A DNA stretch of 64,000 bases from Deltaproteobacteria bacterium (lineage in GTDB: Bacteria; Desulfobacterota; SM23-61), in contig VGSF01000004.1 of assembly GCA_016875165.1 (NCBI GenBank), forward strand, positions 1 to 64,000, given 5' to 3'. Below, piece by piece: positions 40,605-48,548 of this stretch (position 1 is the stretch's first letter; each line of letters opens with the position of its first letter). The notes beneath the pieces are model-generated. The model did no database searches. It worked only from the letters and a program-made list of their open reading frames with translations, and was not told the origin of the DNA. The position numbers and the translations under genes are program-made.

Positions 40605-42159
40605 CAGTATCCTCCTTAAGACGGGCTACCATAAGCGCGCAGAATTGAGCCGCTTGGGAACTGCTGAGAAAAACGGCTACCCCTTCGTCCTCGAGGCGGG
40701 CGACCTGTTGCCGCAGGCCCTGGGGATCTTCGTCCGTTCCGCATACCGAAGCAACCACGGAGAGATACCCTCCTAGTTTTTTAGCCTCGCGCTTGGCCTC
40801 GGCGATTGCCGGAGCAAGTTCGCCCGCGGGGTCGGGGGAAGAATTAAAGCCCAGGATAAAATCTAAGAGGATAGTGGCCACTTGCGGATCCTGCGCCTCA
40901 GCGATGAGACGTTCCCGGCGCAGGCGGGAATCCATCATCGGGTGGGGCCGTCCAGCCGTGAATTCATCTGCGCCCATATCCACCAGAGTGTGTTCTTTAC
41001 TCCTTAGCGGATCAGGCAATTTGGAATTTCCTTCTATGGGGGCATTGGAGTATGCGGCTAACCCTGCTTCCTTAAGGACTTGCTGGGCCTGATAGCAAAA
41101 AGTGCCGCCGGCAAAAATTCCGCGGATGTATTGTTGGTCGGGATTCATGCCGGTTCGTTCTTTTAAGATGAGCGCCTGGAACCGGGAGCTGTTGGCGCTG
41201 AATGAGGACTTTAGGTTGCCGGTAACGGCTTGAACGGCCAGGGCCGCAGCTTCGTCCAGAGTGCGGGCAATTTGATAGCGGATATTGGCATGGGCAAGTT
41301 CTTTTTTCAATCCCAGAAAACAAACGACCACTGGCTTTGGGCATTTAAGGATTCTCGGAACGAGGTTGGCCAGAGCCATCGGGCCCGGCGGTTTGGATAT
41401 AATGGCGATGGCTTTTGTCGGCAAGTCAGCATCGAGAGCATCGAGGGCTGACAGCATGGAAATGCCCCCCAGGGCATCCGCAAGATCCCGGCTGCCGGTT
41501 CCGATAGCATGGGATATGCCTGAACCAGCCCGGTGCACAAGCGTGGTGAATTCCTGGATTCCAGTGCCGGAAGCGCCGATGACCCCGATAGGTCCTCGCC
41601 TAACGACATTGGCAAAGCCGACGCCCACCCCGCCGATAATGGCCGTGCCGCAATCGGGCCCCATGACGATGAGGCCGCGCTTACGGGCATATTCTTTGAG
41701 GGAGCGTTCGCTCTCTACCGGGACATTGTCGCTGAAGAGGAATACGTTTAAACCGCGTTCCAGAGCTTTCTCCGCTTCGCGGGCCGCATACGCCCCGGGT
41801 ACGGATATCACCGCCAGATTGGAAAGGGGCTGGCGGGCCAGAGCTTCGTCAAGGTTACGGATGGCTGATGCCGTTCCACCGCCTGCCTCGGCGTGCAGCC
41901 ACTGGTTAATATTTTCCAGAACGGCGGATAAATTCTGCTGACGGTCTGCCTTAACCGCCAGGATCAGATCGCTGGGCGTGGCCGCTGCAATCTCGGCGCT
42001 CGTAAAGCCGACTTCGGCAAGCACCCCCTTGTTTTTCTCCGTGCCCATGAAAAGCACGGCCTGCAGGATGCCCTTTTGCTCCGAGATGCGCTTGGCCACC
42101 CGCATCAAAAAAACAGAATCGTGGTATTCGTTTTTACGGAGGACATAACCCGTTATCAT
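40594..42159 (-). CDS. fdrA: FdrA/AllF-family oxamate carbamoyltransferase component
   Basis: A 521-residue protein of the succinyl-CoA synthetase-alpha-like FdrA family. A CoA-binding-like segment (VIGASGTGIQEFTTLVHRAG near 198) and GPDCGTAIIGGVGVGFANVV near 172 are seen. FdrA (AllF), YlbE (AllG) and YlbF (AllH) have been reported as the E. coli oxamate carbamoyltransferase, which forms carbamoyl phosphate plus oxamate from oxalurate in allantoin breakdown. All three homologues and carbamate kinase are present here. Confidence 0.88.
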   Translation of the reverse strand: MITGYVLRKNEYHDSVFLMRVAKRISEQKGILQAVLFMGTEKNKGVLAEVGFTSAEIAAATPSDLILAVKADRQQNLSAVLENINQWLHAEAGGGTASAIRNLDEALARQPLSNLAVISVPGAYAAREAEKALERGLNVFLFSDNVPVESERSLKEYARKRGLIVMGPDCGTAIIGGVGVGFANVVRRGPIGVIGASGTGIQEFTTLVHRAGSGISHAIGTGSRDLADALGGISMLSALDALDADLPTKAIAIISKPPGPMALANLVPRILKCPKPVVVCFLGLKKELAHANIRYQIARTLDEAAALAVQAVTGNLKSSFSANSSRFQALILKERTGMNPDQQYIRGIFAGGTFCYQAQQVLKEAGLAAYSNAPIEGNSKLPDPLRSKEHTLVDMGADEFTAGRPHPMMDSRLRRERLIAEAQDPQVATILLDFILGFNSSPDPAGELAPAIAEAKREAKKLGGYLSVVASVCGTDEDPQGLRQQVARLEDEGVAVFLSSSQAAQFCALMVARLKEDTDVQ

Positions 42160-42242
42160 CTAATCTCTCGATAAAGGGAGGCCCCTTCGATAAATTTGAA
42201 ATCCGAATTTCGAATATCGATATTTTTCCCTGCTTCCGGCAG

Positions 42243-43499
42243 TTAGGACCGTCCCAATCCATATTTTCGCCCAAAAGCGGTCAGGGCCTTTTTAAAGCAC
42301 TCCATGGGAGCGCGGACGAGTCCGGCGCCGATAATAGAGTAACCAGGATTCCGGTGGGCGATGGCCGTATCGATGATGGGAACGATGCCTGTCTGGACCA
42401 CTTTGCGGATGTCGATACCTACCGGAGCGCCCTGAAATCCCATTATAGGCATGCGGTAATTCGGACTGGCGGTCACGGTGATCTGCCGCATATCTTTACT
42501 GTAGACCATGGCTTCCTCCGGCGTTCCCCCTACCAGGGCGAGGATTCCGGTTGCCCCAGCCAGAACGAACCCGCCCCAGCCGACGGTCTCAGTGATGGCC
42601 GAATCTCCTATATCCGCACCTGCGTCCTCCCCGCCATAACCGGGGAAATAAAGCCCATTAACCCTGGGCGCAGGAGCAGTGAACCACTCTTCCCCAAGGC
42701 CGCTGACCCTGATGCCAAACTCGGTGCCGTTGCGGGCCATGGCCACGACAACCGTGCTGTACTCGATGCCGGCCGCCGGGTCAGCCGAAGCCTTGCCGGC
42801 GGCCATGGCCAGGGCCAGAAAAATCAGTTCATGGTTGGTGATGTATTTAAGCGTGCCTATGAGGTTATCTTTGGCGACGCCGGCCTCAATCATCGGGCAG
42901 GCCATGGCATTGGCGAAAAGGCTGGAGGCGGCGACCGGGCGGTTGTGCAGTTCATCGCCCATCTGCAGAGCTTTGGCAATGATGGGCTTCAAGCTGAGGC
43001 CTCCCATCTGGAGAAGGCCTTTTCTGAGCGCTGGCGCCCAAACATCCCGCCATTGGCGCAAGCCTTGCAAAGCTCCGTCACTATAGTCGCCAAACTGCTG
43101 GCGCCCTTCCACCTGGCGGCAAAAGGCGCGATTGCCAAAGGTTTTGTTCTCCACGACCCAAACCGGCATGGAAGCGGAGATGGTCCCGGCCATGGGACCG
43201 ACAGCCTGGTGAGGATGATTGGGTTCAAACCGGATCGCTCCGCTCTCTAAAAGCTTACCGGCCTCATCAACACTTCCGGCCCAGCCTTCAAAAATGGCCG
43301 CACCCATCATGGCGCCCCGCTGCGCTCCGCACATACGTTGCCAATCAACTGGCGGGCCGGAATGTAAAAGCATTCGGTCTGTAAGGCCCGGGATGACTTG
43401 TCCCGCAGGGGCGATGTCAATCAACACGGGATCTGCGGCATTTATGCGCTTTACCGCTTCCGCATTGGCCGCTTCAATCTTCTGTTTGATATCATCCAT
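42243..43499 (-). CDS. DUF1116 (YlbE/AllG) protein
   Basis: A 418-residue DUF1116 protein. N-terminal KIEAANAEAVKRINAADPVLIDIAPAG is typical, as are GPPVDWQRMCGAQRGA near 48 and NPGYSIIGAGLVRAPMECF near the end. It is an essential partner of FdrA in oxamate carbamoyltransferase. Several glycine-rich, highly conserved loops suggest a catalytic role, but no cofactor motif is evident. Upstream of it on the operon strand, a 567-bp gap holds three repeat elements, so it may be separately transcribed from the AllH-like gene. Confidence 0.85.
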   Translation of the reverse strand: MDDIKQKIEAANAEAVKRINAADPVLIDIAPAGQVIPGLTDRMLLHSGPPVDWQRMCGAQRGAMMGAAIFEGWAGSVDEAGKLLESGAIRFEPNHPHQAVGPMAGTISASMPVWVVENKTFGNRAFCRQVEGRQQFGDYSDGALQGLRQWRDVWAPALRKGLLQMGGLSLKPIIAKALQMGDELHNRPVAASSLFANAMACPMIEAGVAKDNLIGTLKYITNHELIFLALAMAAGKASADPAAGIEYSTVVVAMARNGTEFGIRVSGLGEEWFTAPAPRVNGLYFPGYGGEDAGADIGDSAITETVGWGGFVLAGATGILALVGGTPEEAMVYSKDMRQITVTASPNYRMPIMGFQGAPVGIDIRKVVQTGIVPIIDTAIAHRNPGYSIIGAGLVRAPMECFKKALTAFGRKYGLGRS

Positions 43500-43534
43500 G
43501 GATCATATTCTCCTCTCTACCCCGGCGTAGCTGG

Positions 43535-43665
43535 ATTGTATAGGAATTTGCTTTTTTATCCCCCTCCCCCCATCCCCCTCCCGCCAAGGGAGGGGAGATA
43601 CTGGGGGATCCAAAATTCCCTCCCCCTGGATGGGGGAGGGTTAGGGTGGGGGTGTTAATAACTTG
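43535..43665. repeat. 131-bp C/G-tract palindromic element, copy 1
   Basis: It begins ATTGTATAGGAATTTGC and ends GTGTTAATAACTTG. Inside, a C-rich half (CCCCCTCCCCCCATCCCCC) faces a G-rich half (CTGGATGGGGGAGGGTTAGG). It is nearly identical to 53762-53892 over 131 bp, with one mismatch noted (CGCCAAGGG versus CGCCAGGGG). Confidence 0.85.
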
Positions 43666-43728
43666 ATTATAAAAGGTGTATTTGAAAAATCCGAAATCCG
43701 CATATCTAAATCCTAAACAACTTTTCTT

Positions 43729-43890
43729 GATGATCTCGTAAAAAGTCGCGAAAGGGTCATTGCGAGTCACGCCATGGGCGTGACGAAGCAATCTCGTTTT
43801 TATAAGCGCCCGAAAAGACAAGATTGCTTCGTCGTCCCGCCAATGCGGAACTCCTCGCAATGACAGGAACAGGACTTTTTGCGAATCCAT
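43729..43890. repeat. TIR1 element, CATTGCGAG core
   Basis: GATGATCTCGTAAAAAGTC at the left and GACTTTTTGCGAATCCAT at the right enclose a CATTGCGAG-type core carrying TCACGCCATGGGCGTGA and CTCGCAATGACAG. Another TIR1 element starts eight bases later. Confidence 0.8.
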
Positions 43891-43897
43891 CTTTCTT

Positions 43898-44029
43898 GAC
43901 GATCTCGTAAAAAGTCTGAAAATACGTTTTTCTGTCATTCCGGCGAAAGCCGGAATCCAGTAAATTCAGGCAGTTCTGGACTCCTGCTTTCGCAGGAGTG
44001 ACAGTTTTACGACTTTTTACGGGATCATC
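43898..44029. repeat. TIR1 element, CATTCCGG core, tandem with the previous one
   Basis: GACGATCTCGTAAAAAGTC at the left and GACTTTTTACGGGATCATC at the right. The core is GTCATTCCGGCGAAAGCCGG ... CTCCTGCTTTCGCAGGAGTG. This core differs from that of the neighbour eight bases away, though the ends are the same family. Confidence 0.85.
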
Positions 44030-44066
44030 TTTCTTGTATTATCTTAAATTTCCTCTGTGGTTAATT

Positions 44067-45053
44067 TTAATTTAATTTTCCATCAACGGAGAGCATCCCG
44101 GTTAGCGCCCCGGCCAGCATATACCAGCCAGTCGTATGCCCAACCCTTAACAAACGATTGATGCCGGCCATAACCTGTCCAGGATCTTCGCCTTTCAATA
44201 GCATCATTACCAGGTCATGCAGCGGCTCAGGGCCTTGACCTTTGGCCAGATCGCCGAGGATGGCATGGCTTATGGGATGGGTGCGAGTCCGCGCCCAGTC
44301 GATAAGGTCGAAAATGGGCTGCTGCTCCCAACGGAATTCTTCGGGGTATGCTTTGTTAAGCCAGTGAGCAGTAAAGAGCAAACCTCCCAGAAAATCATCC
44401 CCGAAAGGGGTCAGGCCCGGGCCCAGTCCAACCAGTTCCCGGCCCCTCGTCCCGACCTGGGCCAGGCCCTCGCTTAGCCAAAGTCTTACTAGGTCAAGAA
44501 TCGGAGAGAGGATCTGGTTCGACCATGACCCTGGTGGGAAAGGCGCTAAATCCCGGCCGTTTACTATCGAGGAAATCATCGGGATTATTCGGCCAGACCC
44601 ATCATCGCTGATAGCTGCGGAGATGTCCTCCAGCAACTGCCTGGCCAAATCATGCATCTTGGGGAGCGGCCTTGTCTTTGCCGGTCGGAGTTGGTCCGGC
44701 TTCCATTCCGCTGCCTGGCTCAGATCAACGGCAAGGTCTCTCCCAATTCGTAAGGATCTCCCTTCCACGAAAAAATTCTGGCCAAGGCAAAGGGAGCGCG
44801 GCAGGAAGGAGATCAGGATGCCGCGCCTATGCAGCGGCGCCCCTTCTCGAACTAACCACAGTATCTCTCCATCTCTTCCGGATAAGTAGGCAACATCGGA
44901 GAGAGCTGCCAACACTTGGCCAGAGAACCCTGGCGTAACCAGCAGGCTTTTGGCTTTTGCGCCGACGCATATTGCCTGCCAGGTAAAAAGGTCAGACTTA
45001 TCCCGCCGGTTGAAGATTTCCTCAGGGCGACCTGTTTTACTTGGGCTGACCAA
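44067..45053 (-). CDS. DUF2877 (YlbF/AllH) protein
   Basis: A 328-residue DUF2877 protein, third component of the FdrA/YlbE/YlbF system. The conserved GLGPGLTPFGDDFLGGLLFTAHW (about 217-239) is the family hallmark, and RTRTHPISHAILGDLAKGQ follows near 254. The GTG start at 45053 overlaps the upstream BMP gene by 17 bp; a later start would lose conserved sequence only if beyond residue 30, so the N-terminus is uncertain. Overlap with the importer gene ties the enzyme to the transporter. Confidence 0.85.
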   Translation of the reverse strand: MVSPSKTGRPEEIFNRRDKSDLFTWQAICVGAKAKSLLVTPGFSGQVLAALSDVAYLSGRDGEILWLVREGAPLHRRGILISFLPRSLCLGQNFFVEGRSLRIGRDLAVDLSQAAEWKPDQLRPAKTRPLPKMHDLARQLLEDISAAISDDGSGRIIPMISSIVNGRDLAPFPPGSWSNQILSPILDLVRLWLSEGLAQVGTRGRELVGLGPGLTPFGDDFLGGLLFTAHWLNKAYPEEFRWEQQPIFDLIDWARTRTHPISHAILGDLAKGQGPEPLHDLVMMLLKGEDPGQVMAGINRLLRVGHTTGWYMLAGALTGMLSVDGKLN

Positions 45054-46137
45054 TCACGCCCTCAACCAGCCAATCCATTCTCCCTATGTTTGTAAGCGGC
45101 CAGAATTCGCCGGCTTTCACCCGATCAGCGCCTTTATTGTCTTTGATCGGGCCCTGGAAGGTGTTTTTCTTGGCGGCAATAAATTCCTGCTTGGTTTCAT
45201 TTACTAATTTGATGGCATCCGCCGGGACAGCAGGGCCAAATGGGGCTATCGTCAGATAGTCGCTGGCTAGATTTCCCAAGAGGGCCTCGCTCTTCCAGGT
45301 GCCGTCCATGACCTGCCTGGCAAAACGGGTGTAGAGTTCACCCCAGGTAAAGGCGATGCCGCTGACCCAGCCTTTTGGGGCAAATTTCTGCACGCCCAGG
45401 TAATGGTAGCCAACAGAGTAAACGCCGCGCTTTTCCGCAGCCTGCACCACTGTAATGGGGGAATCCACGATTACCCCCATGACGTCTACGCCCTGATCCA
45501 GGAGGGCATTGGCAGCGGTGGCCTCCTTGGGGGCGTCGAGGAAGGTTCCCATGAAAACCACTCTCGTTTCCATTTGGGGGTTTACAGAACGGGCGCCGAG
45601 ATGAAAGGCATTAATGTTGGCTAAGAAAAAGCTTATGGGAAGGGCGACCACATAACCGGCCTTGTTTGTTTTTGTCGTTTTACCTGCGGCAATGCCCATC
45701 AGATAGAAGGCATCCGGCGTGCTGGCCCAGTAGGTGCCCAGGTTTGGCGCAAGTTTGTATCCGCCGGGATGGACAAATTTGACATCCGGGTATTTTTTGG
45801 CCACTCTTAAGGCTGGGTCAAGGTAGCCGAAACTCGCGGGAATGATAAGTTTGGCTCCCTGCCTGATCATGTTCTCCATGACCCTTTCGGCGTCAGCCCC
45901 CTCCGGGACATTCTCGACCTGGATCACCTCAATGTTCGGCAGGTTCTTTTTCATGAGGTGCACGCCTTCAGAATGGGCCTGATTATAACCGGCATCGGTG
46001 ATGGACCCAATATGAATGATGCCCACCTTCAGTTTCATCTGGGCCATAGCTTCCGGTAACCCCAAGGACAGGATCAGAGCGAGGCCGGCCACAACAGAAA
46101 GGACCTTAAACATCGCTTTCGAAATTTTCTTATTCAT
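45037..46137 (-). CDS. BMP-family periplasmic substrate-binding protein
   Basis: A 366-residue ABC solute-binding protein of the basic membrane protein (PnrA/Med) family, which typically binds purine nucleosides or related heterocycles. The N-terminus is a signal peptide (about 1-33, ending PEAMA), with no lipobox Cys, so it is a soluble periplasmic form. Family motifs: GIIHIGSITDAGYNQAHSEG near 39, and VMGVIVDSPITVVQAAEKRG near 210. ATG 46137 lies behind GGAGGAGATGAA. The following AllH-like gene overlaps it. Confidence 0.9.
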   Translation of the reverse strand: MNKKISKAMFKVLSVVAGLALILSLGLPEAMAQMKLKVGIIHIGSITDAGYNQAHSEGVHLMKKNLPNIEVIQVENVPEGADAERVMENMIRQGAKLIIPASFGYLDPALRVAKKYPDVKFVHPGGYKLAPNLGTYWASTPDAFYLMGIAAGKTTKTNKAGYVVALPISFFLANINAFHLGARSVNPQMETRVVFMGTFLDAPKEATAANALLDQGVDVMGVIVDSPITVVQAAEKRGVYSVGYHYLGVQKFAPKGWVSGIAFTWGELYTRFARQVMDGTWKSEALLGNLASDYLTIAPFGPAVPADAIKLVNETKQEFIAAKKNTFQGPIKDNKGADRVKAGEFWPLTNIGRMDWLVEGVIGQPK

Positions 46138-46214
46138 TTCATCTCCTCCTTTGTTCTTGATAAACTCCAAAATCCGCTTATCGAATGCCGAAATCCAAAA
46201 CAATATCAAAATCC

Positions 46215-46482
46215 GTAACACTTTAGCCCTTTGAAAAGAGGTGTAGCGTAAGGTCAGAGGATATTCAAGGTCCGGGGGCCTGGGTGGCCCGCTTGGAATC
46301 ATAAGGCGCTGATTTCTTCGCAGGTGGGGCGGGGAAAACACCCCCCGCCTCCTCCGGCAGAAACGAGCGGGGTTCTTCGTAGCCAAGCGGAAACCCGGCC
46401 GATGCTTCCGGCGCGTTCCACCCAGGCCCCCGGACCTCAACAAAGGTGGTAAAACCACTTTTTCAAACCGCTAAATTGATAC
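46215..46482. repeat. TIR2 element (GTAACACTTTAGC ends), GGTCCGGGGGCC core
   Basis: GTAACACTTTAGCCCTTTG at the left faces TTTCAAACCGCTAAATTG at the right. The core holds GGGGCGGGGAAAACACCCC and GCCGATGCTTCCGGCGCGTT, collinear with 53916-54181. It splits the importer operon between the second permease and the binding protein, so those two are 440 bp apart. Confidence 0.8.
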
Positions 46483-46575
46483 CAAAATCCAAATACCAAA
46501 TGTGCAAAACAATGCCTTTCCAGTTTAAAACTTTGGTCATTGGTCCATTTGAATTTTTTTCGAATTTGTTTTTAT

Positions 46576-47493
46576 CTATTCCGTTCCTTGAAAGACCCGC
46601 CCTAAACTGCCCGGGGCAGCCTGCCGGCGAGTGCCGCCCCAGATGGCCAGGACTGCCAGGCTCAAAACGTAAGGAAGCATGTCCAGCAAAAAGGACGAGA
46701 CCGGCACTCCCCGGGCTTGCATCTGTAGCTGCAGGGAAATTGCCCCGCCAAAGAGCAGGGCTCCGGCGATCGCCCGCAGGGGGTGCCATTTGGAAAAGAT
46801 AACCAGGGCAACCGCTATGAAGCCTCGTCCGGCCGTCATCCATTCCGCCCAGGTCTTGGCCACGGCGAGGGAAAGATGGGCCCCGGCGATACCCCCCAAA
46901 ATCCCGGCGATGAATAGGGCCTGATATTGCAGCCTGTGGGGATTCTTACCCGCAGCAAAGGCCGCTGTAGGGTTTTCCCCTACGGCCCTCAGGCTTAACC
47001 CCCAGCGGGTTCTGAAGAGAAACCACCATACAAGAACCGCAATCGGGATTACCAGGTACACAAGTATATCGTAATTGAAAAAGGCCCGGCCAATGAAGGG
47101 AATAGTGGAAAGAAAAGGGATCTGGATCTCGTTGAGTCCCTGAATCCGGCTGCCGATGTAGGAGGCGCCTATGAGAGCGCTGAGGCCCACGCCGCAGAAC
47201 ATTAGCGCCAGTCCGCTGGCCAATTGATTGGCCCGGCGGGTGATCACCAGGAACCCAAATACCATATTGAAGAGACCCCCGGCCAGCGCTCCAGCCAAAA
47301 TACCCAGGACAGGATTGCCCGTCTGGACCGTCGTCGTAAAACCCACCACCGCCCCCATGAGCATAACACCTTCCAAACCAAGGTTGACGATGCCGACCCG
47401 TTCCCCTACAGCCTCAGCAAGGGTAGCATAAAGCAAAGGCGCGCCGGAATGAATCGCTCCGGACAGGATACTTATTAAAAATGATCCGATCAT
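46576..47493 (-). CDS. ABC transporter permease (BMP/nucleoside type), second subunit
   Basis: A 305-residue BPD_transp_2 permease (YufQ/NupC-like) with about nine helices. Seen are GVMLMGAVVGFTTTV near 41 and the conserved RTRWGLSLRAVGENPTAAFAAG near 166-187, the cytoplasmic coupling loop. It overlaps the upstream permease by 4 bp. With its partner it forms the channel of the importer. Confidence 0.9.
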   Translation of the reverse strand: MIGSFLISILSGAIHSGAPLLYATLAEAVGERVGIVNLGLEGVMLMGAVVGFTTTVQTGNPVLGILAGALAGGLFNMVFGFLVITRRANQLASGLALMFCGVGLSALIGASYIGSRIQGLNEIQIPFLSTIPFIGRAFFNYDILVYLVIPIAVLVWWFLFRTRWGLSLRAVGENPTAAFAAGKNPHRLQYQALFIAGILGGIAGAHLSLAVAKTWAEWMTAGRGFIAVALVIFSKWHPLRAIAGALLFGGAISLQLQMQARGVPVSSFLLDMLPYVLSLAVLAIWGGTRRQAAPGSLGRVFQGTE

Positions 47494-48548
47494 TTTCCCC
47501 CCACTTTACCGGCACGCCGGGCAAGCACGACAAATAATACCAGAGCCATAAGGATGTGCACCGCCGCGCCTGGAATCCTGTGGGTCATCTGGAGAATATC
47601 CCCGCCGGCCGTAATTACGGAAATCAGGAAGGCCGCAGCCACGATACCCAGCGGGTTGCCCATGGCCATCCAGCTAATCAAGAACCCGGTGTATCCCAGG
47701 CCCGGAGAGAGGCTCGGGCGGAGCTGCCCATGAATCGCCGAGACTTCGCCCATACCGGCCAGCCCGGCCATTCCGCCGCCGATAAACATAAGGAGGATGA
47801 TATAACGGTAGGTGGATATCCCATTGCGGCGCGCCGCTTCCTGATTGATGCCGATAGCGCGCATTTCCAAACCCCAGCGTGTCCGGGACAGAACGAAATG
47901 GAACAGGATGAGGCCGACAATTGCCAGGACGGCCCCCAGGTGGACCCGCGACCCGAAAAAAGAAGGCAGGATGGCTGCATCCGGAAAAGGTATGCTTTGC
48001 GGATAATTGGCGCTTTCCGGGTCTTTCCAGGGGCCGAAGACGAAGAAGTTTACCAGCAGGATGGCCACATAGTTCATAAGCAGGGTGGAAATTGTTTCAC
48101 TGGCCCAGCCTTTGGCCCGCAGGAACCCTGAGATTGAGGCCCATAGCCCGCCGCCGAGAAACCCCAGGATGGAAATCCAGGGCAAAAATAGCCATGCGGG
48201 CAGGTTGCTGAAATTGATGGCTCCCCAGGTGGCGAATAATGCTCCAATGAAGAGCTGACCTTCCCCGCCCACGTTGATCAGCCAGATTCTGGATGGTATA
48301 GCCACGGCCAGAGCGGTTAGGGCGAGCGGAATCATTTTTACCAGCACTTCCGAGAACCCGTAGGAGCTGCCGAGCGTGGCCGAGAAAATATCCACATAAG
48401 CCCGGATGGGGTTTTTCCCAAACACCAGCAAAACCACAGCAAAGACTAAAAGGGCTATCCCGAAGAGTCCGCTGAAGCGAATAACGCTGGCCACCCTTTT
48501 ATTCCGAAAAAGGTCAATTCCGGCAGTGACTTTATCCACTCCGCCCAT
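47490..48548 (-). CDS. ABC transporter permease (BMP/nucleoside type), first subunit
   Basis: A 352-residue BPD_transp_2 permease (YufP-like), about ten helices. The coupling loop is RTRWGLEMRAIGINQEAARRNG near 222-243, and WLINVGGEGQLFIGALFATW near 88-107 is the conserved membrane region. The start lies 17 bp inside the end of the ATPase gene, so the operon is translationally linked. The heterodimeric permease plus double ATPase is standard for this importer class. Confidence 0.9.
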   Translation of the reverse strand: MGGVDKVTAGIDLFRNKRVASVIRFSGLFGIALLVFAVVLLVFGKNPIRAYVDIFSATLGSSYGFSEVLVKMIPLALTALAVAIPSRIWLINVGGEGQLFIGALFATWGAINFSNLPAWLFLPWISILGFLGGGLWASISGFLRAKGWASETISTLLMNYVAILLVNFFVFGPWKDPESANYPQSIPFPDAAILPSFFGSRVHLGAVLAIVGLILFHFVLSRTRWGLEMRAIGINQEAARRNGISTYRYIILLMFIGGGMAGLAGMGEVSAIHGQLRPSLSPGLGYTGFLISWMAMGNPLGIVAAAFLISVITAGGDILQMTHRIPGAAVHILMALVLFVVLARRAGKVGGK

